Below, piece after piece: positions 29,056 through 38,376 of a stretch of DNA of 64,000 nt. The stretch spans positions 372,001-436,000 of the forward strand of contig NZ_JYLK01000001.1 of NCBI RefSeq assembly GCF_001439805.1, in the 5' to 3' direction. A program made the translations under genes and the position numbers. Under the pieces are notes generated by a model. It ran no database searches, was not told where the DNA came from, and was given only the letters and a program-made list of their open reading frames with translations. This DNA comes from Pseudomonas trivialis. GTDB lineage: Bacteria > Pseudomonadota > Gammaproteobacteria > Pseudomonadales > Pseudomonadaceae. Position 1 is the first letter of the stretch, and every line of letters starts with the position of its first letter.

Positions 29056-29261
29056 GAGTCTTGCTCCAGGGCCTTCAGGCGCGAAATCATCGATTCGACC
29101 TTACGCCGGGCGATTTCGTTTTTTTCAATGAGGTGAGCGCGTTCCTCGCGCCAGGTCTTTTCCTGAGCTAGTAGGAGTCCGTTTTGACTCTTAAGTTGCT
29201 CGACCCGATCAATTAGCCGTTCGAGTCTGGCCATCAGCGCTTGCAGGTCGGTGTCTTCCAT
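29052..29261 (-). CDS. Small coiled-coil protein (TIGR02449 family, ZapB-like)
   Basis: A 69-residue protein that is nearly all heptad-patterned helix (LMARLERLIDRVEQLKSQNG ... EERAHLIEKNEIARRKVE). It is the usual neighbour of zapA and probably takes part in division-ring assembly, similar in design to ZapB. I start at the ATG near 29261 (protein MEDTDLQAL); a TTG at 29294 would add 11 residues not typical of the family. Coupled to zapA by an ATGA overlap. Confidence 0.85.
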   Translation of the reverse strand: MEDTDLQALMARLERLIDRVEQLKSQNGLLLAQEKTWREERAHLIEKNEIARRKVESMISRLKALEQDS

Positions 29262-29399
29262 TGGGTTCCACTGGATTTGTCTGATGAATGGCAACTGCAG
29301 GATAAACGATCTGACGCCCTCGATAGTCTTGGTACGTCTGCCGGTGCTAGGATACAGCGCTCCATTCTAGACATTGCGCCGTCTGGCGCCTAGCTCACC

Positions 29400-29957
29400 A
29401 TGCCTATTCAGAACTCCCCGTACGATGCCTTTTCCAAACTGCTGAGCACCAGCGGCCACCCCTGCTCGCCTGCCGAACTGCACGGCGTGCTGTTGGGCCG
29501 CAGTTGCACCGGTGTGGGCTTTGATGCCGACAACTGGCTGGCCGATGTGGCCGAGCTGCTGGAGACCGAACCCACCGATAACGTGCGCAACGCGTTGATC
29601 GGCCTGCAAGAGATGGTCAAAGGCGAACTGACCGGCGATGACGTCACCGTCGTCCTGCTGCTGCCCTCCGACGACGCACCGCTGGCCGACCGCGCCGCCG
29701 CGCTGGGCCAGTGGTGCCAGGGCTTTCTCCACGGTTTCGGCGTGAACGCCGGCGGCCTGGAGCTGAGCACCGACGCCAGGGAAGTGCTGCAGGACCTCGC
29801 CGCCATCTCCCAGGTGCAAGATGCCCTGGAAGAATCCGAAGACGGCGAAGGCGACTACATGGAGGTCATGGAGTACCTGCGCGTGGCGCCGCTGCTGCTG
29901 TTCACCGAGACCAAAAAGTCCGCTGAGCCCGCTGCACCCAAGCCGTCGTTGCACTAA
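29400..29957 (+). CDS. ygfB: YgfB/YecA-like UPF0149 family protein
   Basis: A 185-residue cytosolic all-helical protein. The family pattern is visible: an N-terminal [17 protein letters not shown] segment and the central [10 protein letters not shown] motif near residue 105, then an acidic helix ([22 protein letters not shown]). Divergent from the zapA operon and 19 bases before pepP, so it heads the ygfB-pepP-ubiH-ubiI operon, an arrangement conserved from E. coli. Biochemical role is unclear; in P. aeruginosa YgfB is linked to beta-lactam resistance control. Confidence 0.9.
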   Translation: MPIQNSPYDAFSKLLSTSGHPCSPAELHGVLLGRSCTGVGFDADNWLADVAELLETEPTDNVRNALIGLQEMVKGELTGDDVTVVLLLPSDDAPLADRAAALGQWCQGFLHGFGVNAGGLELSTDAREVLQDLAAISQVQDALEESEDGEGDYMEVMEYLRVAPLLLFTETKKSAEPAAPKPSLH

Positions 29958-29976
29958 AAAGGAAGCCCCTCTGCCC

Positions 29977-31299
29977 ATGATCCATATCCCCAAAGCGGAA
30001 TACACCCGGCGCCGCAAGGCGCTCATGGCGCAGATGGAACCCAACAGCATCGCGATTCTGCCGGCCGCTGCGGTGGCCATTCGTAATCGCGATGTCGAGC
30101 ATGTCTACCGCCAGGACAGCGATTTCCAGTACCTGAGCGGCTTCCCTGAACCGCAGGCGGTGATCGTGCTGATGCCCGGTCGCCAGCACGGCGAGTACGT
30201 GCTGTTCTGCCGCGAGCGCAACGCCGAGCGCGAACTGTGGGACGGCCTGCGCGCCGGCACCGAGGGCGCGATCCGCGACTTTGGCGCCGACGACGCTTTC
30301 CCCATCACCGATATCGACGACATCCTGCCCGGCCTGATCGAAGGCCGCGACCGGGTGTATTCGGCCATGGGCAGCAATGCCGAGTTCGACCGCCATGTGA
30401 TGGAGTGGATCAACGTGATCCGCTCCAAAGCCCACCTGGGCGCTCAGCCGCCCAAAGAGTTCGTGGCCCTGGATCATCTGTTGCACGACATGCGTCTGTA
30501 CAAGTCGGCGGCAGAGCTTAAGGTGATGCGCGAGGCCGCGCGCATTTCCTGCGCGGCCCATGTGCGGGCGATGCAGGCCAGTCGCGCCGGTCTGCATGAG
30601 TTCAGCCTCGAAGCCGAGCTGGATTACGTGTTTCGTCAGGGTGGCGCGAAAATGCCGGCCTACGGCTCCATCGTTGCTGCCGGGCGCAACAGCTGCATTC
30701 TGCATTACCAGCAAAATGACGCGCTGCTCAAGGACGGTGACCTGGTGCTGATCGACGCCGGTTGCGAGATCGACTGCTACGCCAGCGACATCACGCGCAC
30801 CTGGCCGGTCAACGGCAAGTTCTCGGCCGAGCAGAAGGCGATCTATGAGATCGTGCTGGCCTCCCAGGAAGCCGCCTTTGCCGAAATTGCGCCGAACAAA
30901 CATTGGAACCAGGCCCACGAGGCGACCGTGCGCGTGATCACCGCCGGGCTGGTGAGCCTCGGGCTGCTGCAGGGCGATGTCGACGAGCTGATCGCCAGCG
31001 AAGCCTACCGCACGTTTTACATGCACCGCGCCGGCCACTGGCTGGGCATGGACGTGCACGATGTCGGCGAGTACCGGGTCGGTGGCGAGTGGCGTGTGCT
31101 GGAAGTAGGCATGGTGTTGACCGTGGAGCCGGGTATCTATATTTCCCCGGATAACCAGAACGTGGCAAAGAAATGGCGTGGCATTGGCGTGCGCATCGAG
31201 GACGACGTGGTAGTGACCAAGAAGGGCTGTGAAATCCTGACCGGCGGCGTGCCCAAGACCGTCGCCGAAATCGAAGCGCTGATGGCGGCTGCCCGATGA
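29977..31299 (+). CDS. pepP: Xaa-Pro aminopeptidase (aminopeptidase P)
   Basis: A 440-residue manganese enzyme that removes an N-terminal residue preceding proline. The N-domain (EYTRRRKALMAQM ... DSDFQYLSGFPEP) precedes the creatinase-like pita-bread domain with metal ligands in LIDAGCEIDCYASDITRTW (two Asp), HRAGHWLGMDVHD (His), TVEPGIY (Glu) and RIEDDV (Glu). Length equals E. coli PepP. Its stop overlaps the ubiH start by 4 bases (ATGA). Confidence 0.95.
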   Translation: MIHIPKAEYTRRRKALMAQMEPNSIAILPAAAVAIRNRDVEHVYRQDSDFQYLSGFPEPQAVIVLMPGRQHGEYVLFCRERNAERELWDGLRAGTEGAIRDFGADDAFPITDIDDILPGLIEGRDRVYSAMGSNAEFDRHVMEWINVIRSKAHLGAQPPKEFVALDHLLHDMRLYKSAAELKVMREAARISCAAHVRAMQASRAGLHEFSLEAELDYVFRQGGAKMPAYGSIVAAGRNSCILHYQQNDALLKDGDLVLIDAGCEIDCYASDITRTWPVNGKFSAEQKAIYEIVLASQEAAFAEIAPNKHWNQAHEATVRVITAGLVSLGLLQGDVDELIASEAYRTFYMHRAGHWLGMDVHDVGEYRVGGEWRVLEVGMVLTVEPGIYISPDNQNVAKKWRGIGVRIEDDVVVTKKGCEILTGGVPKTVAEIEALMAAAR

Positions 31300-32483
31300 G
31301 CCGGGTCAACCTGGCGATTGTCGGCGGCGGTCTGGTGGGCGCGAGCCTGGCGCTGGCATTGCAGGCCGGCGCCAAGGCGCGGGGCTGGAAGATCATGCTG
31401 ATCGAACCCTTCGCCCCGGGCGACAGCTACCAGCCAAGCTACGATGCGAGGTCCTCGGCGCTGTCATTCGGCGCGCGGCAGATCTATCAGCGGCTGGGCG
31501 TCTGGCAGGACATTGCCCGCCGCGCCGAGCCGATCAAGCAGATTCACGTGTCTGACCGTGGCCGTTTCTCCACCGCGCGCCTGTCCGCTCTGGAGGAAGG
31601 CGTGCCGGCCCTGGGCTATGTGGTGGAAAATGCCTGGCTCGGCCAATGCCTGTGGCAGAGCCTGGACAAGGACGTGGTGAGCTGGCGCTGCCCGGCGGAA
31701 GTCACGCGCATGGAGCCGTTGCCGGACGGCTATCGCCTGACCCTCAACGATGAAACGGTGCTGTCTTGCGACCTTGCGGTGCTGGCCGACGGTGGCCGTT
31801 CCAGCCTGCGTGAACAACTCGGCATCGGCGTTAAAACCCGGCCGTACAACCAGAGCGCGCTGATCGCCAATGTGACCCCGAGCGAAGCCCACAACGGCGA
31901 GGCTTTCGAGCGTTTTACCGATGACGGTCCGATGGCCTTGCTGCCGCTGCCGGATAACCGCTGCGCGCTGATCTGGACCCGTATCGGCATGGACGCCCAG
32001 CGCCTGGTCGATCTCGATGAGCGCAGTTTCCTCGGCGAGCTGCAGAGCGTGTTCGGTTACCGCCTGGGCACGTTCAAGCAAGTCGGCGCGCGTCATCTGT
32101 ACCCGCTGACCCTGGTGGAGGCCGAAGAACAAGTGCGCTCGCACCTGGCGGTCCTTGGCAATGCGGCCCATAGCCTGCACCCGATTGCCGGGCAGGGCTT
32201 CAACCTGTCCCTGCGCGATGCGGATGCCCTGGCCGAAGCCCTGCTGGCCGGTCCGCAAGTGCCGGGCGACCTGGCGACCTTGCAGGCTTATCGCGACCGT
32301 CAGCGCGGCGATCAGCAACTGACCGTGGGCTTCTCCGATCAGGTGACGCGCCTGTTTGGCAGCGGTCAGCCGCTGGTGGCATTGGGCCGTAACCTCGGCC
32401 TGCTGGGCCTGGACCTGTTGCCGCCGGCCAAGCGCTGGTTCGCCCGTCAGGCCATGGGCCTGGGCACGCGCTCGGATGTGTGA
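31296..32483 (+). CDS. ubiH: 2-octaprenyl-6-methoxyphenol hydroxylase
   Basis: A 395-residue FAD monooxygenase of aerobic ubiquinone synthesis (ring hydroxylation at C1). GGGLVGAS near residue 10 binds FAD; the second FAD motif is DLAVLADGGRSSLRE, and the family GD-like motif is LGNAAHSLHPIAGQGFNLSLRD. The asparagine replacing the common Asp in the GD motif (GNAAH) is typical of UbiH. Coupled by overlaps to pepP and to the following hydroxylase. Confidence 0.94.
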   Translation: MSRVNLAIVGGGLVGASLALALQAGAKARGWKIMLIEPFAPGDSYQPSYDARSSALSFGARQIYQRLGVWQDIARRAEPIKQIHVSDRGRFSTARLSALEEGVPALGYVVENAWLGQCLWQSLDKDVVSWRCPAEVTRMEPLPDGYRLTLNDETVLSCDLAVLADGGRSSLREQLGIGVKTRPYNQSALIANVTPSEAHNGEAFERFTDDGPMALLPLPDNRCALIWTRIGMDAQRLVDLDERSFLGELQSVFGYRLGTFKQVGARHLYPLTLVEAEEQVRSHLAVLGNAAHSLHPIAGQGFNLSLRDADALAEALLAGPQVPGDLATLQAYRDRQRGDQQLTVGFSDQVTRLFGSGQPLVALGRNLGLLGLDLLPPAKRWFARQAMGLGTRSDV

Positions 32484-32575
32484 GTGAATTCTTTATCGAT
32501 GATGCCTGGCTTGATCAGGTGCGTCGGCAAAACCCTTTACGTGCGGCGCAGGCCGCCAGCGAGGCAGGTTTAAGC

Positions 32576-33799
32576 ATGGACATGCGCGCAGATGTGCTGA
32601 TTGTCGGGGCCGGAATGGTCGGAAGCGCCCTGGCGCTGGCGTTGCAGGGCAGTGGCCTGCAGGTGCTGCTGCTCGATGGTAGCCCGCTGAGCGTCAAACC
32701 GTTTGACCCGGACGCAGCGTTCGAGCCCCGGGTGAGTGCCTTGTCGGGTGCCAGCCAGCGCATCCTCGAACGGCTTGGCGTGTGGGATGGCATCGTGGCG
32801 CGCCGCGCCAGCCCGTATGGCGAGATGCAGGTGTGGGACGGCAGCGGCACCGGGCAGATCCACTTTTCGGCGGCCAGTGTGCACGCCGATGTACTTGGGC
32901 ATATCGTTGAAAACCGCGTGGTGCAGGACGCTTTGCTGGCGCGTCTGCACGATTGCGACCTGGGCCTGCTGGCCAATGCGCGCCTGGAGCAGATGCGTCG
33001 CTCCGGCGACGAGTGGCTGCTGACCCTGGCGGATGGCCGCAAGCTGCGTACGCCGTTGGTGGTGGCCGCCGATGGCGCCAACTCCGCCGTGCGCCGCCTG
33101 ACCGGCACCCCCACACGCGAATGGGATTACCTGCACAACGCCATCGTCACCAGCGTGCGCAGCAGCCAACCGCATCGGCGTACGGCGTGGCAGCGCTTCA
33201 CCGATACCGGCCCGCTGGCATTTCTGCCGCTGGATCGGGACGGCCAGCAGGATTGGTGCTCGATTGTGTGGTCGACCACGCCGGCTGAGTCCGAACGCTT
33301 GATGGCGCTGGGCGATGAACACTTCTGCCGTGAGCTGGAGCGCGCGTTCGAAGGACGGCTGGGAACGGTGGTCAGCGCCGACCCGCGCGTCTGCGTGCCC
33401 TTGCGCCAGCGTCATGCCAAGCGCTATGTGGCCGAAGGCCTGGCACTGATCGGCGACGCGGCCCACGCGATTCATCCGTTGGCGGGGCAGGGCGTGAACC
33501 TGGGCCTGCTCGATGCTGCGGTGCTGGCCGAAGTGCTGCTGGCGGCGAGCGAACGTGGTGAACGCCTGGCCGAGGTGAAAGTGCTGAGCCGCTATGAACG
33601 TCGGCGCATGCCGCACAACCTGGCGTTGATGGCGGCGATGGAAGGCTTTGAGCGCCTGTTCCAGGCCGATCAGTTGCCGTTGCGCTGGTTGCGTAATGCC
33701 GGATTGAAGATGGTCAATCAGATGCCCGAAGCCAAGGCTGTGTTCGTGCGTCAGGCGTTGGGGCTGACCGGGGATCTGCCGGAGTTGGCGAAACCCTGA
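32576..33799 (+). CDS. UbiH/UbiI-family FAD-dependent ubiquinone hydroxylase
   Basis: A FAD monooxygenase (407 residues from the ATG at 32576) acting in the same pathway as UbiH, probably C5 hydroxylation (UbiI/VisC). Motifs are VLIVGAGMVGSALALAL near the N-terminus, VVAADGANSAVRRLTG, and LIGDAAHAIHPLAGQGVNLG. The frame is open back to a GTG at 32480 that overlaps the ubiH stop; using it would add 32 residues (SEFFIDDAWLDQV...). The FAD loop normally lies within the first dozen residues, so I favour 32576, but both starts are possible. Confidence 0.88.
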   Translation: MDMRADVLIVGAGMVGSALALALQGSGLQVLLLDGSPLSVKPFDPDAAFEPRVSALSGASQRILERLGVWDGIVARRASPYGEMQVWDGSGTGQIHFSAASVHADVLGHIVENRVVQDALLARLHDCDLGLLANARLEQMRRSGDEWLLTLADGRKLRTPLVVAADGANSAVRRLTGTPTREWDYLHNAIVTSVRSSQPHRRTAWQRFTDTGPLAFLPLDRDGQQDWCSIVWSTTPAESERLMALGDEHFCRELERAFEGRLGTVVSADPRVCVPLRQRHAKRYVAEGLALIGDAAHAIHPLAGQGVNLGLLDAAVLAEVLLAASERGERLAEVKVLSRYERRRMPHNLALMAAMEGFERLFQADQLPLRWLRNAGLKMVNQMPEAKAVFVRQALGLTGDLPELAKP

Positions 33800-33816
33800 C
33801 GTAGTCGTGCAACATC

Positions 33817-33843
33817 TGGTAACGCCTCCACCAAGCGTTACCA
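33817..33843. promoter_or_regulatory. Dyad element between the ubiquinone operon and the iron-binding gene
   Basis: TGGTAACGC and GCGTTACCA are perfect 9-bp complements around a 9-base centre. No T-run follows, so a terminator role is weak; a DNA-binding site is possible. A second perfect dyad (CATTTGC/GCAAATG, 33859-33881) lies just after it, before the start at 33895. Confidence 0.4.
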
Positions 33844-33894
33844 AATGTGAGTCCTTATCATTTGCCCTCTTTTTGCAAATGAGCGACCGCCCCC

Positions 33895-34899
33895 ATGTCG
33901 GCACCCCAGCGCCTCCTGACTGCCTTGGCACTCACCCTGATCGGCTGCAGCAGCGCCCAGGCAGCCGACGAAGTCGTGGTCTACTCCTCGCGCATCGACG
34001 AACTGATCAAGCCGGTGTTCGACGCCTACACCCAAAAGACCGGTGTGCAGGTGAAGTTCATCACCGACAAGGAAGCCCCGCTGATGCAGCGCATCAAGGC
34101 CGAGGGCGAAAACGCCACCGCCGACCTGCTGCTCACCGTTGACGCTGGCAACCTCTGGCAGGCCGAGCACATGGGCATCCTGCAACCGTTCACCTCGGCG
34201 GTCATCAACAAGAACATCCCTTTGCAATATCGCTCATCCGCTCACGCCTGGACCGGCTTGAGCCTGCGCGCGCGCACCATCGCCTATTCCACCGACCGGG
34301 TGAAGCCGGGTGATCTGACCACTTACGAAGCCCTCGCCGACCCACAATGGGAAGGCCGCCTGTGTCTGCGCACGGCGAAGAAGGTCTATAACCAATCGTT
34401 GACCGCCACCCTGATCGAAACCCACGGCGCGGCCAGGACCGAGGAAATCGTCAAGGGCTGGGTCAACAACCTGTCCACCGACGTGTTCTCTGACGACATT
34501 GCGGTGCTGGAGGCGATCAACGCCGGGCAATGCGACGTGGGTATCGTCAACACCTACTACTACGGTCGCCTGCACAAGCAGAAGCCGGAGCTGGCGGTGA
34601 AGCTGTTCTGGCCGAACCAGGGCGACCGTGGTGTGCACGTCAACCTGTCGGGCATCGGCCTGACCAAACACGCGCCGCACCCGGAGGCCGCCAAGGCGCT
34701 GGTGGAGTGGATGACCACGCCTGAAGCGCAGAAGATTTTTGCCGATGTGAACCAGGAGTTCCCGGCCAACCCGGCGGTGCCGCCTTCTGCCGAAGTGGCG
34801 ACCTGGGGCAAGTTCGTGGCCGATACCTTGCCGGTGGAAGTGGCGGGCAAGCGCCAGGCTGAGGCGATTCGCCTGATGGATCGCGCTGGCTGGAACTGA
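33895..34899 (+). CDS. Ferric-iron ABC transporter periplasmic binding protein (FbpA/HitA type)
   Basis: A 334-residue periplasmic Fe(III)-binding protein. The signal peptide ends near SSAQAADE; the mature N-terminus [20 protein letters not shown] is the family start. The iron-binding tyrosines are in NTYYYGR (residues 221-223). It pairs with the permease at 35056; a REPIN sits between the two genes. No ATP-binding subunit is adjacent, as in the equivalent P. aeruginosa pair. Two dyads precede it; a strong Fur box was not found. Confidence 0.92.
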   Translation: MSAPQRLLTALALTLIGCSSAQAADEVVVYSSRIDELIKPVFDAYTQKTGVQVKFITDKEAPLMQRIKAEGENATADLLLTVDAGNLWQAEHMGILQPFTSAVINKNIPLQYRSSAHAWTGLSLRARTIAYSTDRVKPGDLTTYEALADPQWEGRLCLRTAKKVYNQSLTATLIETHGAARTEEIVKGWVNNLSTDVFSDDIAVLEAINAGQCDVGIVNTYYYGRLHKQKPELAVKLFWPNQGDRGVHVNLSGIGLTKHAPHPEAAKALVEWMTTPEAQKIFADVNQEFPANPAVPPSAEVATWGKFVADTLPVEVAGKRQAEAIRLMDRAGWN

Positions 34900-34924
34900 A
34901 CGTGTAAAACGCCGCAGATCAAAA

Positions 34925-35013
34925 TGTGGGAGGGGGCTTGCTCCCGATAGCAGTGGATCAGTGACTGATGAGCAGACTGACAACCCGCTATCGGGAGCAA
35001 GCCCCCTCCCACA
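34925..35013. repeat. REPIN inside the iron-transport operon
   Basis: 27-bp arms at 34925-34951 and 34987-35013 are perfect inverted copies containing GTGGGAGGGGGCTTGCTCCC. Sits between the stop of the binding-protein gene and the start of the permease gene. A stable hairpin here could protect the 5' mRNA and give more binding protein than permease, as known for REP elements in operons. Confidence 0.9.
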
Positions 35014-35055
35014 CTGGGTTTTGCCTTTGGATCGTCATTCGCAGGAAGTTTGCTC

Positions 35056-36672
35056 TTGGCTCACCCCGCCCAACGCCGCTGGTACCTGCCGGTGTTCACC
35101 GTCGCCGCCCTGGTGCTATTGCCACTGAGCGTGCTGTTGCTGTCTTGGCAAAGTGTTGATGCACAAATCTGGGCCCACCTGTGGGATACCCAGATGCCAC
35201 GCCTGCTGGGCAATACGCTCACGCTGGTGCTTGGCGTTGGCGTCGGTGTGACCCTGTTGGGCGTCAGCCTGGCCTGGCTGACCAGCCTCTGCGAGTTCCC
35301 CGGACGGCGCTGGCTCGACTGGGCGTTGATGCTGCCTTTTGCGATTCCGGCGTATGTACTGGCCTTTGTCTTTGTCGGCCTGCTGGATTTTGCAGGCCCG
35401 GTGCAGAGCCTGCTGCGCGAAGGGTTCGGCAACGGCTTGCGCCTGCCGCGCGTGCGCTCCACCAGCGGCGTGATCATCGTGCTGGTGCTGGTGTTCTACC
35501 CTTACGTGTATCTGCTGGCGCGCAGCGCATTCCTGGCTCAGGGCAAAGGCCTGATGGAAGCGGCGCGGGTACTCGGGCAATCGCCGTGGCAAGCGTTCTG
35601 GCGCGTCGCGTTGCCGATGGCCAGGCCGGCAATCGGCGCGGGCGTGGCGTTGGCGTTGATGGAGACCCTGGCGGATTTCGGCGCGGTCTCGGTGTTCAAT
35701 TTCGATACGTTCACCACCGCGATCTACAAGACCTGGTACGGGTTTTTCAGCCTGTCCAGCGCGGCCCAACTGGCCAGCCTGTTGCTGTTGGTGGTGATGC
35801 TGGTGCTGTATGGCGAGCGGCGTGTCCGGGGCGCCAGCCGGCCCGGCAATGAACGGCCACGGGGCAAGGCGCTGTATCACTTGCGCGGGGTCAAGGCAGC
35901 GGCCGCCACTGCCTGGTGTGGTCTGGTATTCGCCTGTGCCTTTGTGATTCCGATGCTGCAGTTGGTGGTGTGGTTCTGGCAGCGTGGCCGCTTCGATCTG
36001 GATGAACGTTACACGGGGCTGATCGTGCATACCCTTTATCTGGGTGGCATCGCAGCGCTCTTCACCGTCAGCGTGGCGCTGCTGCTGGCGTTCGCCAACC
36101 GACTGGCGCCGACCCGGGCGATTCGCACCGGCATCAGCCTGGCCAACGTCGGTTATGCGTTGCCGGGGTCGGTGCTGGCGGTATCGATCATGTTGGCGTT
36201 CAGCTACCTGGACCGCGTGCTGGTGGTACCGCTGTCCGGCTGGCTGGGTGGCGCGGGCAAGCCGTTGTTGCTGGGCAGCCTGTCGGCGCTGGTGCTGGCG
36301 TATCTGGTGCGGTTCCTCGCGGTGGCCTACGGGCCGCTGGAAAACAGCCTGGCGCGTATCCGCCCGTCCTTGCCGGAAGCGGGGCGCAGTCTGGGGGTCA
36401 GTGGGCCACGACTGTTTTGCAAAGTGTATCTGCCGCTGTTGCTGCCGGGCACCCTGAGCGCGGCGCTGCTGGTGTTCGTCGATGTGCTCAAGGAAATGCC
36501 CGCTACCTTGCTGATGCGCCCGTTTGGCTGGGACACGCTGGCGGTGCGGATCTTTGAAATGACCAGCGAAGGCGAGTGGGCACGGGCGTCGCTGCCGGCT
36601 TTGACGCTGGTGTGCGTCGGCCTGTTACCGGTCATCGGCCTGATTCGTCGCTCGGCCCGGCCAATCGGCTAG
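35056..36672 (+). CDS. Ferric-iron ABC transporter permease (FbpB/HitB type)
   Basis: A 538-residue permease with about 12 helices in two fused BPD_transp domains, each with an EAA-type loop (LMEAARVLGQSPWQAFWRVALP and LPEAGRSLGVSGPRLFCKVYLP). I start at TTG 35056 (MAHPAQRRWY), 8 bases after AGGAAG; the TTG at 35050 is too close to that site. Works with the binding protein upstream to import ferric iron. The needed ATPase must be encoded elsewhere. Confidence 0.92.
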   Translation: MAHPAQRRWYLPVFTVAALVLLPLSVLLLSWQSVDAQIWAHLWDTQMPRLLGNTLTLVLGVGVGVTLLGVSLAWLTSLCEFPGRRWLDWALMLPFAIPAYVLAFVFVGLLDFAGPVQSLLREGFGNGLRLPRVRSTSGVIIVLVLVFYPYVYLLARSAFLAQGKGLMEAARVLGQSPWQAFWRVALPMARPAIGAGVALALMETLADFGAVSVFNFDTFTTAIYKTWYGFFSLSSAAQLASLLLLVVMLVLYGERRVRGASRPGNERPRGKALYHLRGVKAAAATAWCGLVFACAFVIPMLQLVVWFWQRGRFDLDERYTGLIVHTLYLGGIAALFTVSVALLLAFANRLAPTRAIRTGISLANVGYALPGSVLAVSIMLAFSYLDRVLVVPLSGWLGGAGKPLLLGSLSALVLAYLVRFLAVAYGPLENSLARIRPSLPEAGRSLGVSGPRLFCKVYLPLLLPGTLSAALLVFVDVLKEMPATLLMRPFGWDTLAVRIFEMTSEGEWARASLPALTLVCVGLLPVIGLIRRSARPIG

Positions 36673-36828
36673 GTGTCAGTCCTACGGCTTGCGGCTACAA
36701 TGCGCGGCATTCGGTGCGCGCCGTCTTTCGGACCGGGTCGCTGTGCGTGGCTGCAGGCCTTGTGATTAAAGGTGTACAGCGCATATGGCAAGCCTGCGCA
36801 TCTTCGCCAAGCCCGGAAGGAGAAACCC

Positions 36829-37911
36829 ATGGGACAGCGTACGCCTCTGTATGACCTGCATCTCGCCCTGGGCGCGAAAATGGTCGATTTTGGCGGTTGG
36901 GATATGCCTTTGCACTACGGCTCGCAAGTTGAGGAGCACCATCAGGTGCGACGCGACTGCGGGGTGTTCGATGTATCCCACATGACCGTGATCGATGTCA
37001 CAGGCCTTCAGGCCAGGGAGTGGCTTCAGCACCTGCTGGCCAATGACGTTGATCGTTTGCATGGCTGCGGCCGTGCGCTTTACAGCGCCATGCTCAACGA
37101 GCAGGGCGGCGTGGTGGACGACATGATCGTCTATCGCACCCAAGCCGGTTACCGGCTGGTGTTCAACGCCGCCACCCGAGATCAGGACCTGGCCTGGATG
37201 CGGGCGCAGCTTGGCGACTATCAGGTGCAACTGCATGAGCGGGCAGAACTGGCGATGCTCGCCATTCAAGGTCCCCATGCCCGGCAGCGAATCGCCGAGC
37301 TGGTGACCCAATCCCGCAGCACCCTGATCCATCAGCTCAAGCCCTTTGAAGGCCAGGCCGACGGTGACTGGTTTATCGCCCGCACCGGCTACACCGGCGA
37401 GGACGGCCTGGAAATTGTCCTGCCGGCCGAGCAGGCACCGGGCTTCTTCAACGACCTGGTCGGTGCCGGTATTTCCCCCATCGGCCTCGGCGCCCGCGAT
37501 ACCCTGCGTCTGGAAGCGGGGATGAACCTGTATGGTCAGGATATTCATCAGGACGTTTCGCCCCTGGCGGCCAACATGGCCTGGAGCATCGCCTGGGAAC
37601 CTGCCGAACGCGACTTCATCGGGCGTGCGGCGCTGGAAGCCGAACTGGCGGCGGGTGTGCAGTTCAAACTGGTGGGATTGGTACTGGAGGAGCGCGGCGT
37701 TTTACGTGCTCATCAGGTGGTTCGTATCGCCAATGTTGGCGAAGGAGAGATCACCAGTGGTAGTTTCTCCCCTACGCTGAGCAAATCCATTGCTTTGGCG
37801 CGTGTACCGACGGCGACGGCCGACCGGGCCGAGGTGGAGATCCGCGGCAAGTGGTACCCGGTTCGAGTGGTCAAACCGACCTTCGTGCGCCATGGCAAGA
37901 CACTGATCTAA
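36829..37911 (+). CDS. gcvT: Aminomethyltransferase, glycine cleavage T protein
   Basis: A 360-residue THF-dependent enzyme releasing ammonia from the aminomethyl-lipoyl H protein. The start at 36829 (MGQRTPLYDLHLALGAK) follows GGAAGGAG. Motifs are MVDFGGWDMPLHYGSQVEEH, GVFDVSHM, and ARTGYTGEDGLEIV, which forms the folate pocket. gcvH follows after 53 bases; gcvP does not. The 156-bp region before gcvT shows no glycine-riboswitch pattern. Confidence 0.95.
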   Translation: MGQRTPLYDLHLALGAKMVDFGGWDMPLHYGSQVEEHHQVRRDCGVFDVSHMTVIDVTGLQAREWLQHLLANDVDRLHGCGRALYSAMLNEQGGVVDDMIVYRTQAGYRLVFNAATRDQDLAWMRAQLGDYQVQLHERAELAMLAIQGPHARQRIAELVTQSRSTLIHQLKPFEGQADGDWFIARTGYTGEDGLEIVLPAEQAPGFFNDLVGAGISPIGLGARDTLRLEAGMNLYGQDIHQDVSPLAANMAWSIAWEPAERDFIGRAALEAELAAGVQFKLVGLVLEERGVLRAHQVVRIANVGEGEITSGSFSPTLSKSIALARVPTATADRAEVEIRGKWYPVRVVKPTFVRHGKTLI

Positions 37912-37964
37912 CTATTTTCGGCAGGCCATTTGGCCGCCGACATTCCTTCTAGAGGGCACAGAAT

Positions 37965-38348
37965 ATGAGCACTATCCCTGCCGAACTGCGTTTTGCCGAA
38001 AGTCACGAATGGGCCCGTCTGGAAGCTGACGGTACGGTGACCGTCGGGATTTCCGATCACGCCCAGGAAGCGCTGGGGGATGTGGTGTTTGTTGAGTTGG
38101 CCGAAGTGGGCGCCACGTTTGAAGCCGAGGGGCAGGCGGGGGTGGTTGAGTCGGTGAAGGCCGCCTCGGATATCTACGCGCCAGTGGCTGGCGAAGTGAT
38201 CGCTGTGAACGAAGAGCTGAGTGGCAGCCCCGAGCTGCTGAACTCCGACCCTTACGGCGCATGGATCTTCAAGCTCAAGCCAGGCAACCCGGCTGACCTG
38301 GATAAACTGCTGGACGCCGCCGGCTACAAGGCTGCTATCGGCGAGTAA
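37965..38348 (+). CDS. gcvH: Glycine cleavage system H protein
   Basis: A 127-residue lipoyl carrier protein. The lipoylated lysine is K65 in [13 protein letters not shown]; the flanking strands ([31 protein letters not shown]) match the family. AGAGGG lies upstream of the ATG. Downstream lies a REPIN and then a convergent aminotransferase, where P. aeruginosa has gcvP. Confidence 0.95.
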   Translation: MSTIPAELRFAESHEWARLEADGTVTVGISDHAQEALGDVVFVELAEVGATFEAEGQAGVVESVKAASDIYAPVAGEVIAVNEELSGSPELLNSDPYGAWIFKLKPGNPADLDKLLDAAGYKAAIGE

Positions 38349-38376
38349 ACGCAAAGCGTTGAAACAGCACAAACCA

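Noticed and set aside
33844..33866. Fur box before the iron-binding protein gene
   Set aside because: AATGTGAGTCCTTATCATT shows only about 5 of 9 complementary positions and a poor match to the Fur consensus; not strong enough to list.
36673..36828. Glycine riboswitch before gcvT
   Set aside because: Looked for the conserved purine-rich riboswitch core and tandem stems; none seen. The region appears to hold only a promoter.
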